This document shows, piece by piece, positions 7,186 to 14,819 of a stretch of DNA of 42,887 nucleotides; position 1 is the stretch's first letter; every line of letters starts with the position of its first letter. Location of the stretch: positions 1-42,887 of the forward strand of contig NZ_QARE02000032.1 in assembly GCF_003052515.2 (NCBI RefSeq), read 5' to 3'. Position numbers and translations under genes: made by a program. Under the pieces are notes generated by a model, which made no database searches, was not told where the DNA came from, and was given only the letters and a program-made list of their open reading frames with translations. This stretch comes from Pseudomonas sp. RIT409 (GTDB taxonomy: Bacteria; Pseudomonadota; Gammaproteobacteria; Pseudomonadales; Pseudomonadaceae).

Positions 7186-7968
7186 TCAGATCAGGTTATG
7201 GGTCTTGAGCCAGCCCAGCCCGGCTTCGGTGCTGGTCAGCGGTTTGTATTCGCAGCCGATCCAGCCGCGGTAGCCCAGGCGGTCCAGGTGGGCGAACAGA
7301 AATCCGAAGTTGATCTCGCCGGTGCCTGGCTCGTGGCGACCGGGGTTGTCCGCCAGTTGCACATGGCGAATCACCGGCAGGTTCTTCTCCAGGGTCCGGG
7401 CCAGGTCACCCTCCATGATCTGCATGTGGTAGATGTCGTACTGCAGGGACAGATTGCGGCTGCCGACCCGGTCGCGTATGGCCAGCGCCTGGGCGGTACT
7501 GGTCAGGTAAAACCCCGGAATGTCGAGGGTGTTGATCATTTCCATGACCAAGTCGATGCCGTTGGCCTGCAGCCGGTCGGCCGCGTACCTGAGGTTGTCG
7601 ACGAAGGTCTTTTCGATCAGTGCGTCGTCGAAGCCTTGAGGTTTTATGCCGGCCAGGCAGTTGATCTGGGTGTTGCCCAGCACTTTGGCGTAGGCAATCG
7701 CCAGATCGACGCCGGCATAGAACTCTTCGACGCGGTCCGGGTGGCAGGCGATGCCGCGTTCACCCTTGGCCCAATCCCCGGCGGGCAGGTTGAACAGCAC
7801 CTGCTTCAGGCCGTGGGCGTCCAGCTCGGCTTTGATGTGCGCCGAACTGAAGTCATAAGGAAACAGATACTCCACTGCGCTGAAGCCAGCGTTGGCGGCG
7901 GCTTGGAAGCGTTGCAGAAAGTCCAGCTCGGTAAACAGCATGGACAGGTTGGCGCAGAAACGTGGCAT
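7186..7968 (-). CDS. hyi: Hydroxypyruvate isomerase
   Basis: 260 residues, xylose-isomerase-like TIM barrel. Hyi interconverts hydroxypyruvate and tartronate semialdehyde. The start MPRFCANLSMLFTEL matches the family and is preceded by AAGGAG at ideal spacing; the long upstream extension is a shadow of gcl. Metal and substrate residues typical of the family are visible in VMEMINTLDIPGF, LQYDIYHMQIMEGDL, HVQLADNPGRHEPGTGEI and GCEYKP, which supply the Glu, Asp, His and Glu ligands. Middle gene of the gcl operon. Confidence 0.95.
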   Translation of the reverse strand: MPRFCANLSMLFTELDFLQRFQAAANAGFSAVEYLFPYDFSSAHIKAELDAHGLKQVLFNLPAGDWAKGERGIACHPDRVEEFYAGVDLAIAYAKVLGNTQINCLAGIKPQGFDDALIEKTFVDNLRYAADRLQANGIDLVMEMINTLDIPGFYLTSTAQALAIRDRVGSRNLSLQYDIYHMQIMEGDLARTLEKNLPVIRHVQLADNPGRHEPGTGEINFGFLFAHLDRLGYRGWIGCEYKPLTSTEAGLGWLKTHNLI

Positions 7969-8009
7969 GGCGTGCTCCTTTTCTTGCGGGTTGGGTGCCG
8001 TTTCAGCGG

Positions 8010-9785
8010 TCAGTCCAGCAGGCTGACGGCGGTCGGGGCGTCGGCGCCGGTTTCGGCCAGCGATTCGAATTCGTTGATGGCGTTGATTTCGGTGCCCATG
8101 GCGATGTTCGTGACGCGTTCGAGGATCACCTCGACCACCACCGGCACGCGGTGCTGCTGCATCAAGGTCGAGGCTTCGGCGAACGCGGCCTGGATGTGCG
8201 CCGGGTCGGTGACGCGCAGTGCCTTGCAGCCCAGGCCCTCGGCGACGGCGACGTGGTCCACGCCGTAGCCTTCCAGTTCCGGCGCATTGACGTTGTCGAA
8301 CGAGAGCTGCACGCAATAATCGATGTCGAAGTTGCGCTGCGCCTGGCGGATCAGGCCCAGGTAAGAATTGTTCACCACGACATGGATGTACGGCAGCTTG
8401 AACTGCGCGCCCACGGCCAGTTCCTCGATCATGAACTGAAAGTCGTAGTCACCGGAGAGCGCCACCACACGCCGGCGCGGGTCGGCCTTGACCACGCCCA
8501 GTGCCGCGGGAATGGTCCAGCCCAGCGGGCCCGCCTGACCGCAGTTGATCCAATGACGCGGCTTGTAGACATGAAGAAACTGCGCCCCTGCGATCTGCGA
8601 TAAACCGATGGTGCTGACGTAACAGGTGTCCTTGCCGAAGTACCGGTTCATCTCTTCGTACACCCGCTGCGGCTTGACCGGCACGTCGTCGAAGTGCGTC
8701 TTGCGCTGCATCGTGCGCTTGCGCGCCTGACAACTGGCGAGCCACTCGGCACGGTTCTTCAGTTTCCCTGCGGTGTGCCATTCACGCGCGACCTCCAAAA
8801 ACATCGCCAGCGCAGCTCCCGCGTCGGACACGATGCCCAGGTCGGGCATCAACACGCGACCGATCTGCGTCGGCTCGATATCGACGTGGATAAAGGTGCG
8901 GCCCTCGCTGTACACCGACACGGTACCGGTGTGTCGGTTAGCCCAGCGGTTGCCGATACCCAGCACCAGGTCCGATGCCAGCAAGGTGGCGTTGCCATAG
9001 CGGTGTGACGTCTGCAGGCCAACCATCCCGGCCATCTGCGGATGGTCGTCAGGAATCGCGCCCCAGCCCATCAACGTCGGGATCACCGGAATGCCAGTCA
9101 GCTCGGCGAATTCCACCAAAGCGTCCGACGCGTCGGCGTTGATGATGCCGCCGCCGGCGACGATCAGCGGTCGCTGCGCGGCGTTGAGCAGGGTCAGCGC
9201 TTTCTCGATTTGCGTGCGACTGGCCTGAGGTTTGGCGATCGGCAGCGGCTCGTAGGCGTCGATGTCGAATTCGATCTCCGCCATCTGCACGTCGAACGGC
9301 AGGTCGATCAGCACTGGCCCGGGTCGCCCGCTGCGCATCAGTTGGAAGGCTTTCTGGAAGACGTAGGGGACCTGACCCGGCTCCATGACCGTGGTGGCCC
9401 ATTTGGCCACCGGCGAGGCGATGGCGGCGATGTCCACGGCCTGGAAGTCTTCCTTGTGCAGGCGCGCGCGGGGCGCCTGCCCGGTGATGCACAGGATCGG
9501 GATCGAGTCGGCGGACGCCGAGTAAAGGCCGGTGATCATGTCGGTGCCGGCCGGACCCGATGTGCCGACGCAGACGCCGATGTGGCCCGCAATGGCTCGG
9601 GTGTAGCCCTCGGCCATGTGTGACGCGCCCTCGACGTGACGGGCCAGCACGTGGTCGATGCCGCCGATTTTCTTGAACGCCGCGTACAGCGGGTTGATGG
9701 CGGCGCCGGGAATACCGAATGCGGTATCGACCCCTTCGCGACGCATCACCAGAACCGCGGCTTCGATGGCTCTCATGAGGGGCAT
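8010..9785 (-). CDS. gcl: Glyoxylate carboligase (tartronate-semialdehyde synthase)
   Basis: 591 residues, thiamine diphosphate and FAD enzyme of the acetohydroxyacid synthase family. It joins two glyoxylates into tartronate semialdehyde with release of CO2. The N-terminal RHVEGASHMAEGYTRA block carries Val51 where nearly all ThDP enzymes have glutamate; this substitution is the known hallmark of true Gcl and also supports the start at 9785. The C-terminal ThDP motif runs from GDYDFQF to VVNNSYLGLI. AGGAG is 9 bases before the ATG. It is the first gene of the operon. Its leader carries an AANAANAA motif, and a LysR gene is divergent, so control by LysR and by Crc/Hfq is plausible. Confidence 0.97.
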   Translation of the reverse strand: MPLMRAIEAAVLVMRREGVDTAFGIPGAAINPLYAAFKKIGGIDHVLARHVEGASHMAEGYTRAIAGHIGVCVGTSGPAGTDMITGLYSASADSIPILCITGQAPRARLHKEDFQAVDIAAIASPVAKWATTVMEPGQVPYVFQKAFQLMRSGRPGPVLIDLPFDVQMAEIEFDIDAYEPLPIAKPQASRTQIEKALTLLNAAQRPLIVAGGGIINADASDALVEFAELTGIPVIPTLMGWGAIPDDHPQMAGMVGLQTSHRYGNATLLASDLVLGIGNRWANRHTGTVSVYSEGRTFIHVDIEPTQIGRVLMPDLGIVSDAGAALAMFLEVAREWHTAGKLKNRAEWLASCQARKRTMQRKTHFDDVPVKPQRVYEEMNRYFGKDTCYVSTIGLSQIAGAQFLHVYKPRHWINCGQAGPLGWTIPAALGVVKADPRRRVVALSGDYDFQFMIEELAVGAQFKLPYIHVVVNNSYLGLIRQAQRNFDIDYCVQLSFDNVNAPELEGYGVDHVAVAEGLGCKALRVTDPAHIQAAFAEASTLMQQHRVPVVVEVILERVTNIAMGTEINAINEFESLAETGADAPTAVSLLD

Positions 9786-9809
9786 TTGTTAGTCTCCTGA
9801 ACGGGTTGA

Positions 9810-9817
9810 TTGTTGTT
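9810..9817 (-). promoter_or_regulatory. A-rich catabolite activity (Crc/Hfq) motif in gcl leader
   Basis: On the minus strand the leader reads ATAACAACAA, containing AACAACAA, a perfect AANAANAA, about 11 bases upstream of the gcl AGGAG. In pseudomonads this motif in a ribosome-binding region is the Hfq/Crc translational repression target. Function here is inferred. Confidence 0.55.
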
Positions 9818-9914
9818 ATGGGCTCGGTATCTTTTGTACGTAGCTAGCCTGATTTGATTTGAAGTGTTTGGGAATTGCCGCTTATGGCAGTTCTGTCGAT
9901 ATCAGGAGTATCGG

Positions 9915-10823
9915 ATGGACCGTTACACAGAGGTTCGCAGCTACGTCCTTGTCGCCACCCAGGGCAGTTTTGCCGCCGCAGCACTGGTCGAGGGGGTGAC
10001 CCCCGTCATCATGGGCAGGCGACTGAGTGCGCTGGAGGCGCGGCTGGGGGTGAAGCTGATTCACCGCTCCACCCGCGGCCTGACGCTCACCGATGCGGGG
10101 GAGTCGTACCTGGAGACCGCCAAGACGGTGTTGCAGGCCTTCGAAGAGCTGGACGCCAGCATCAGCGAAAATGAAAGCAGCGTACGCGGGCACCTGGTCG
10201 TCTCCGCTCCCGCGGGGTTCGGGCGCCAGCATGTGGCGCCCCATGCGCCGGAATTCCAGGCACGGTTCCCCGACCTGCAACTGTCGTTCAACCTCACGGA
10301 TAACGTGGTCGATTTGGTCCGCGAGGGCTACGACATGAGCATTCGCATCGGCGAAGTGCTCGACCCCAACTACGTGGCAATCAAGTTGTTCGCCAATAAA
10401 CGGGTGGTTTGCGGATCACCGGCGTATTTCGCAGCCCATGGCCTGCCGCTGACCCTGGAAGACCTGGCGGGGCACAATTGCTTGTCGTTCAACCTCCAGG
10501 GCGGCCAGCATCGCGGCTGGACGTTTCAGCGCGACGGCAAACAGGTCGCGATCAAGGTAGCCGGCAACCTCTATTGCAATGACGGTGAGTTGTTATACGA
10601 CTGGGCCAAACAAGGGTTGGGGCTCTGCTGGCGATCCACCTGGGAGATTCAGAACGAGTTGGAAAGCGGGGCGCTGGTGACGGTACTCGATGAGTATGCG
10701 TTGCCCAGCTACGACATTCAGGGGGTGTATCCTCAGCAGCATTATTTGCCCGCCAAGGTGCGATTCTTCATCGCCTTCCTCAAAGAGGTGTATAACCGAG
10801 AAGGGTACTGGCAACAGGCATGA
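9915..10823 (+). CDS. LysR-family transcriptional regulator, divergent from gcl
   Basis: 302 residues. The N-terminal winged helix-turn-helix (about 1-60) includes the typical LysR run SFAAAALVEGVTPVIMGRRL and LEARLGVKLIHRSTRGLTLT. The C-terminal effector domain resembles the CrgA/DsdC-like subgroup with SAPAGFGRQHVAP and YDMSIRIGE. The start at 9915 has CAGGAG at 7 bases; the longer frame from 9864 reads through the leader and is unlikely. It faces away from gcl across about 130 bases, the classic arrangement for a LysR activator of the adjacent operon. The effector is unknown; glyoxylate or a precursor would be the first guess. Confidence 0.9.
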   Translation: MDRYTEVRSYVLVATQGSFAAAALVEGVTPVIMGRRLSALEARLGVKLIHRSTRGLTLTDAGESYLETAKTVLQAFEELDASISENESSVRGHLVVSAPAGFGRQHVAPHAPEFQARFPDLQLSFNLTDNVVDLVREGYDMSIRIGEVLDPNYVAIKLFANKRVVCGSPAYFAAHGLPLTLEDLAGHNCLSFNLQGGQHRGWTFQRDGKQVAIKVAGNLYCNDGELLYDWAKQGLGLCWRSTWEIQNELESGALVTVLDEYALPSYDIQGVYPQQHYLPAKVRFFIAFLKEVYNREGYWQQA

Positions 10824-11003
10824 ATCGCGGCGCTGGCGGAGGCGGTCTGGTCGCTGTCGCGAGGTCCGCGACGTCGCGATCGCCCGTCGCGTGATGCACG
10901 ATGAATGATTGTTCTTGGAAAGACACGCCAAACACGGAAGAATGCGCTTTTCGTCGTGCGCAATCGTACGCACCGCTGACGAACAATGGCGGAGGAAGCA
11001 CAT

Positions 11004-12425
11004 TTGAATCAGCTACAACGCCTTCAGAGCGGAATTCCAGGTTTGGACGAGCTGCTGAAGGGCGGCTTCGTCGCCGGGTCTTCATACATCATTCAAGGGC
11101 GGCCAGGGTCGGGCAAGACGATCCTGGCCAACCAGATCGGCTTCAACCATGCCCGTTCGGGGGGGCGTGTGCTGTTCGCCACCTTGTTGGCGGAACCCCA
11201 TGAACGGTTGTTTCAGTTTCTTTCGACGCTGAGCTTTTTCGACCGCGATCGGATTGGCGACCAGATCCAGTTCGTCAGTGCGTTCGACACCATGGAAAAC
11301 GACGGGCTGGAGGAAGTGGTCAAGCTGCTGCGCCGGGAGATCTTCCGTCAGAAGTCCACTGTGATGATTCTCGACGGCCTGCTCAATGCTCGATCCAAGG
11401 CCGACTCGTCGTTGAACACCAAGCGTTTCATTTCCGAATTGCAGGGCCATGCGGCGTTTGCCGGATGCACCGTGTTCTTCCTCACCAGCTCGCAACTGGA
11501 CGACGGCAGCCCCGAGCACACCATGGTCGATGGCGTATTGGAGTTGGGCGAAGAACTGGTGGGTTCCCGGTCGATTCGTCGCATCAAGATGCGCAAGACC
11601 CGTGGCAGCGGCGCCATTCCCGGCGCGCATGAGTGTGAAATCACTGACGACGGACTGGTGGTCTATCCGCGTCTGGAGAGCACCATCACCTATTCCGCAA
11701 TGCGCGATAGCGACCGGTTCACGCTGATCCCCAGCGGCCTGCCCAGTCTGGACCCGCTGATCGGCGGCGGCCTGACGACATCGTCCGTCACTCTGCTGGT
11801 CGGCCCCTCTGGCTCGGGCAAGACCTGTTTCGGCCTGTCGTTTCTCGGGCAGTCCACTCCCCAGGAACCCGGCCTGCATTTCGGTTTTTACGAATCACCC
11901 CAACGCGTGCGCCTCAAAGCCGCCGCCCTGGGGCTGGACTTCCCGGCGATGGAACAGTCCGGCGCATTGACCCTCATGTGGAAATCCATCACCACCGAAC
12001 TGATCGACAAGGTGGCGTTGGAGTTGCTGCGCACCGTCGAAGAAAAGTCCATCAAACGGGTCTTCCTCGACAGTCTGGGTGGCATGGGCCGCGCGGCGGC
12101 CGACAAAAGCCGGGTACTGGATTTGTACACCGCGCTGATGAGCGAGCTGCGTGCCCGTAATGTCACGGTTCTGGCGTCCTGGGAAGTCCGCAGCTTGCTG
12201 GGCGGTGAAATCGATGCTCCGGCGCCGGACCTGTCAGGTATCGTCGACAATCTTCTGCTGCTGCGTTTCGTTCAGGAGCCGGCTGAGCTGAAGCGGCAAC
12301 TGTCGATTCTCAAAATCAGAGACAACCCCTACGACCCCGCCTTGCTGGAAGTAGTGATCGGCAATCAGGGTCTGGACGTGAAAAAGGTTCATTTCGATGC
12401 CCTTGGTGATACCAATTACGTGTGA
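11004..12425 (+). CDS. KaiC-like two-domain RecA-fold ATPase
   Basis: 473 residues from a TTG preceded by a strong GGAGGA; an ATG six codons upstream (10986) lacks a ribosome site. There are two tandem KaiC domains. CI (about 5-235) has Walker A GRPGSGKT near residue 32 and Walker B TVMILDGL. CII (about 240-473) has Walker A GPSGSGKT (267-274) and Walker B KRVFLDSLGG. The segment aligning with the cyanobacterial autophosphorylation pair S431/T432 reads DLSGIVDN: Ser411 is kept, the threonine is Gly412. No KaiA or KaiB is nearby. A single-domain receiver protein follows 51 bases downstream, so it is more likely a two-component-linked signalling ATPase than a clock. The N-terminal IPGLDELLKGG and the two P-loops make the family certain; the role is not known. 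Confidence 0.9.
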   Translation: MNQLQRLQSGIPGLDELLKGGFVAGSSYIIQGRPGSGKTILANQIGFNHARSGGRVLFATLLAEPHERLFQFLSTLSFFDRDRIGDQIQFVSAFDTMENDGLEEVVKLLRREIFRQKSTVMILDGLLNARSKADSSLNTKRFISELQGHAAFAGCTVFFLTSSQLDDGSPEHTMVDGVLELGEELVGSRSIRRIKMRKTRGSGAIPGAHECEITDDGLVVYPRLESTITYSAMRDSDRFTLIPSGLPSLDPLIGGGLTTSSVTLLVGPSGSGKTCFGLSFLGQSTPQEPGLHFGFYESPQRVRLKAAALGLDFPAMEQSGALTLMWKSITTELIDKVALELLRTVEEKSIKRVFLDSLGGMGRAAADKSRVLDLYTALMSELRARNVTVLASWEVRSLLGGEIDAPAPDLSGIVDNLLLLRFVQEPAELKRQLSILKIRDNPYDPALLEVVIGNQGLDVKKVHFDALGDTNYV

Positions 12426-12437
12426 TGGGCGAGGTTG

Positions 12438-12459
12438 CGACCCGGTGTGCACCGGGTCG
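12438..12459. repeat. 22-bp inverted repeat between KaiC-like gene and receiver gene
   Basis: Perfect 10-bp arms CGACCCGGTG and CACCGGGTCG around a TG centre, starting 12 bases after the KaiC stop and ending 17 bases before the receiver ATG. It could be a protein-binding operator or a GC-rich mRNA hairpin controlling downstream expression. Confidence 0.55.
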
Positions 12460-12476
12460 ATCGGACCGAGACCGCT

Positions 12477-12851
12477 ATGAGCACGATTCTGATTGTCGAC
12501 GACGAGTACCTGATCGCCGACATCCTGAGCTTCGCGCTTGAAGACGAGGGCTATCTGACCGTTACCGCGGGCAGTGGCCAGCGAGCGTTGAGCATTCTGG
12601 AGCGGGAGCGCCCGCACTTGATCATCACCGACTACATGATGCCGGGCATGAACGGCATTGAACTGGCTGAAGCGGTGCGCGGGCACAAGACCCTGTCGAC
12701 GTTGCCAATCATGCTGATGAGCGGCGCGCAGGCGCATCTGGGCCTGGCGCGGCCTGATCTGTTCGTGGAAGTGTTCGACAAACCTTTTGATCTGCAGGTC
12801 GTTCTGACTCGGGTGAAGGCGCTGTTGGGACCCGGCCCGGGGCCGCATTGA
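12477..12851 (+). CDS. Stand-alone response-regulator receiver protein
   Basis: 124 residues forming a single CheY-like receiver domain and nothing else. Acidic residues Asp8, Asp9 and Glu10 (ILIVDDEY), phospho-acceptor Asp52 (LIITDYMMPGMNG), the switch serine in IMLMSGAQA and the conserved lysine in FDKPFD are all present, so it should be phosphorylatable. With no output domain it must act through partners. It follows the KaiC-like gene in the same direction; no histidine kinase is adjacent. The start at 12477 is the family-like MSTILIV; the frame extension to 12435 is unlikely. Confidence 0.9.
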   Translation: MSTILIVDDEYLIADILSFALEDEGYLTVTAGSGQRALSILERERPHLIITDYMMPGMNGIELAEAVRGHKTLSTLPIMLMSGAQAHLGLARPDLFVEVFDKPFDLQVVLTRVKALLGPGPGPH

Positions 12852-12919
12852 ACGGCAATGGCACGCTGAGGGCCGAAAGTCCGGCTGATGGCGGGGCCGA
12901 GTGAGCCGGGGCACCTGCG

Positions 12920-13492
12920 TCAACGCAGCACAATGATCTTCGACACCAGTTCGGCACTGTTCCGAGCCTGAAGCTTCTTCATCAAGCGGGCACGGTGCAC
13001 CTCGACCGTGCGGTGCGAGATCGACAGTTTGCGCGCCACTTCCTTGCAGGTCAGCCCGTTGACGATGTGGGCCGAAATTTCCCGCTCCCGCGGTGTCAGG
13101 TTGACCGTGGGGCGAAACGTCCGGTCCATTCGCTCGAAATGCCAGACCATCAAGGCGAACGGCTCCTCCGGCGTCAGGGTGTAGCCATTGGCCCGAGCCC
13201 AGAACACCTCGCCGCTGCGATGCTGCATGAAGCGTTCGTCAGAGTACGCCCCGTTGCGAGCGTTGCGCAGCCAGCTCAGGCTGCGCTCGCCGATGGCTTG
13301 GTAGTCCGCCTGCGACGGGTACAGTTTGAGAATCAATTGATCGGCGAGGTCGTCACGCTGGTAGCCGAACAGCTTCAGGAAGGCGTCGTTGAAGTCCAGC
13401 ATCCGTCGATTGCCGGTGATCACCTGAGGCGCAGGCGATACCTGAAACGCCAGACGCTCCAGGTCTTGAAGTTGATCGGCCGGGGCTCTCAT
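12920..13492 (-). CDS. PAS-LuxR transcriptional regulator
   Basis: 190 residues: a PAS domain (about 15-115, with NRRMLDFNDAFLKLFGY and HRSGEVFWARANGY) followed by a LuxR-type helix-turn-helix (LTPREREISAHIVNGLTCKEVARKLSISHRTVEVHR, in pieces about 125-180). There is no receiver domain, so it is probably tuned by a ligand or redox signal in the PAS fold. It is divergent from the thiolase/acyl-CoA synthetase/transporter operon across about 146 bases that contain nested inverted repeats, which makes it the likely regulator of that operon. The start at 13492 (MRAPADQ) is preferred over the upstream in-frame start at 13573. Confidence 0.87.
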   Translation of the reverse strand: MRAPADQLQDLERLAFQVSPAPQVITGNRRMLDFNDAFLKLFGYQRDDLADQLILKLYPSQADYQAIGERSLSWLRNARNGAYSDERFMQHRSGEVFWARANGYTLTPEEPFALMVWHFERMDRTFRPTVNLTPREREISAHIVNGLTCKEVARKLSISHRTVEVHRARLMKKLQARNSAELVSKIIVLR

Positions 13493-13533
13493 GTCGCGCA
13501 CTCGCTCTGTTTTTCTCGTTCGCCCGAACCAGT

Positions 13534-13567
13534 ATCCGTCAGGCCGACTACGGATCCCTATACGTAG
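13534..13567. promoter_or_regulatory. Nested inverted repeats in the PAS-LuxR / thiolase divergent promoter
   Basis: ATCCGT (13534) pairs with ACGGAT (13550) and overlaps CTACG (13548) pairing with CGTAG (13563). Both have exactly 10-base spacers. This is a plausible operator for the divergent LuxR-type regulator. Confidence 0.4.
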
Positions 13568-13638
13568 TTGCACGAACTGGTGAGCGGGCTTTGTCGTGGG
13601 TCATTGTAAGACTTCGCTGATTGCGCAGGAGCATAACA

Positions 13639-14817
13639 ATGACTCAAGACTCCGTTTCCATCGTTGCCGCCGGTCACAGCCGGTTCGGACGCCTGGACGG
13701 CCTGACGCTGGAAGACCTGATCGTCCAGGTAAGCCGCGAAGCGTTGGAGGACGCGGCGATCGATGCCAGCGAGATCGACGCGATATTCCTCGGCCATTTC
13801 AATTCCGGCATGGTGCCCGATGGTTTCCCCGCTTCGCTGGTGATGCAAGCCGACCCGGCATTGCGCTTCAAGCCTGCCACCCGTTGCGAGAACGCTTGCG
13901 CCTCGGGTTCGGCCGCCTTGCACGCGGGCATCCAGGCGATTCTTTCCGGGGCGGCGGAGCTGGTACTGGTGGTCGGCGCCGAGAAAATGACCGACAACTC
14001 GACCGCTCAGGTCACCCGCGCGCTGGCCGGTGCTGGCTACCAGAACGATGTGGAAGAGGCCGCGCTGAGCTTTCCTCAGGTGTTCGGCGTGGCCGCAGCC
14101 CGCTATCAGAGCCGCTATCAGGATCCCCTTGCCGCCATGGCGGTGATCGCCGCGAAAAACCACGACAACGCACTGCACAACCCCTTGGCCCACATGCATC
14201 GGGCGATGACGTTCGAGCATTGCAACACGGTGTCCGAGCGCAATCCGGTGATTGCTGCGCCGCTGCGTTTGAGCGATTGCTCGCTGATCAGCGACGGCGC
14301 CGCCGCGGTGATCCTGGCGTCGCCAGCCCGTGCACGGCAATTCCGCCGAGAGGTGCAAGTGCGTGGCACCAGGCAGGTCAACGACCTGCTGCCGATTGCC
14401 CAGCGGGACATACTGGCTTTCGAAGGGCCGCAGCGCGCCATTCAGGGCGCGTTGAATGCCGCCGGCGTCACGCTGACGGACCTGCACTTCGCCGAAGTGC
14501 ACGACTGCTTCACCATCGCTGAATTGCTGATCTACGAAGCCATGGGCCTGGCGCCAAGAGGGGAAGGGCATCGGGCGTTGGATGAGGGCATTGTCCTGCC
14601 GGGCGGCCGGCTCCCGGTCAACCTTTCCGGCGGCCTGAAGGCCAAGGGGCATCCCGTCGGCGCCACGGGTGTGTCGATGCATGCGCTCGCGTTCCGTCAG
14701 TTGACTGGCGAGCCGATCGGGCTGGGCGTGCCCTACGCGGAGTTCGGGCTGGTCTTCAACATGGGCGGGATGGCCGTAGCCAATTACGCCACGGTGTTGC
14801 AAGCGCGGAGGGCCTGA
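13639..14817 (+). CDS. SCP2-like thiolase family protein
   Basis: 392 residues with a thiolase fold: the nucleophile region RCENACASGSAAL (Cys87), HDCFTIAELLIYEAMG, and the GGLKAKGHPVGATG histidine block. In place of the C-terminal CxG motif of classical thiolases it has FNMGGMAVANY, which marks the SCP-x/SCP2-like thiolase subgroup. These act on branched or unusual acyl-CoAs, sometimes in concert with a partner. The ATG at 13639 has AGGAG at 8 bases. It begins an operon with an acyl-CoA synthetase two bases downstream and then an MHS transporter, consistent with uptake, activation and thiolytic cleavage of a carboxylate. The substrate is unknown. Confidence 0.88.
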   Translation: MTQDSVSIVAAGHSRFGRLDGLTLEDLIVQVSREALEDAAIDASEIDAIFLGHFNSGMVPDGFPASLVMQADPALRFKPATRCENACASGSAALHAGIQAILSGAAELVLVVGAEKMTDNSTAQVTRALAGAGYQNDVEEAALSFPQVFGVAAARYQSRYQDPLAAMAVIAAKNHDNALHNPLAHMHRAMTFEHCNTVSERNPVIAAPLRLSDCSLISDGAAAVILASPARARQFRREVQVRGTRQVNDLLPIAQRDILAFEGPQRAIQGALNAAGVTLTDLHFAEVHDCFTIAELLIYEAMGLAPRGEGHRALDEGIVLPGGRLPVNLSGGLKAKGHPVGATGVSMHALAFRQLTGEPIGLGVPYAEFGLVFNMGGMAVANYATVLQARRA

Positions 14818-14819
14818 GG

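Noticed and set aside
10856..10872. GTCGCG/CGCGAC hairpin after the LysR gene as a terminator
   Set aside because: The stem is only 6 bp in a region full of CGCG repeats and has no T-run, so it cannot be told from background.
11004..12425. A circadian Kai clock
   Set aside because: Only a KaiC-like protein is present; KaiA and KaiB are absent and the phospho-threonine is missing, so a canonical oscillator is not supported.
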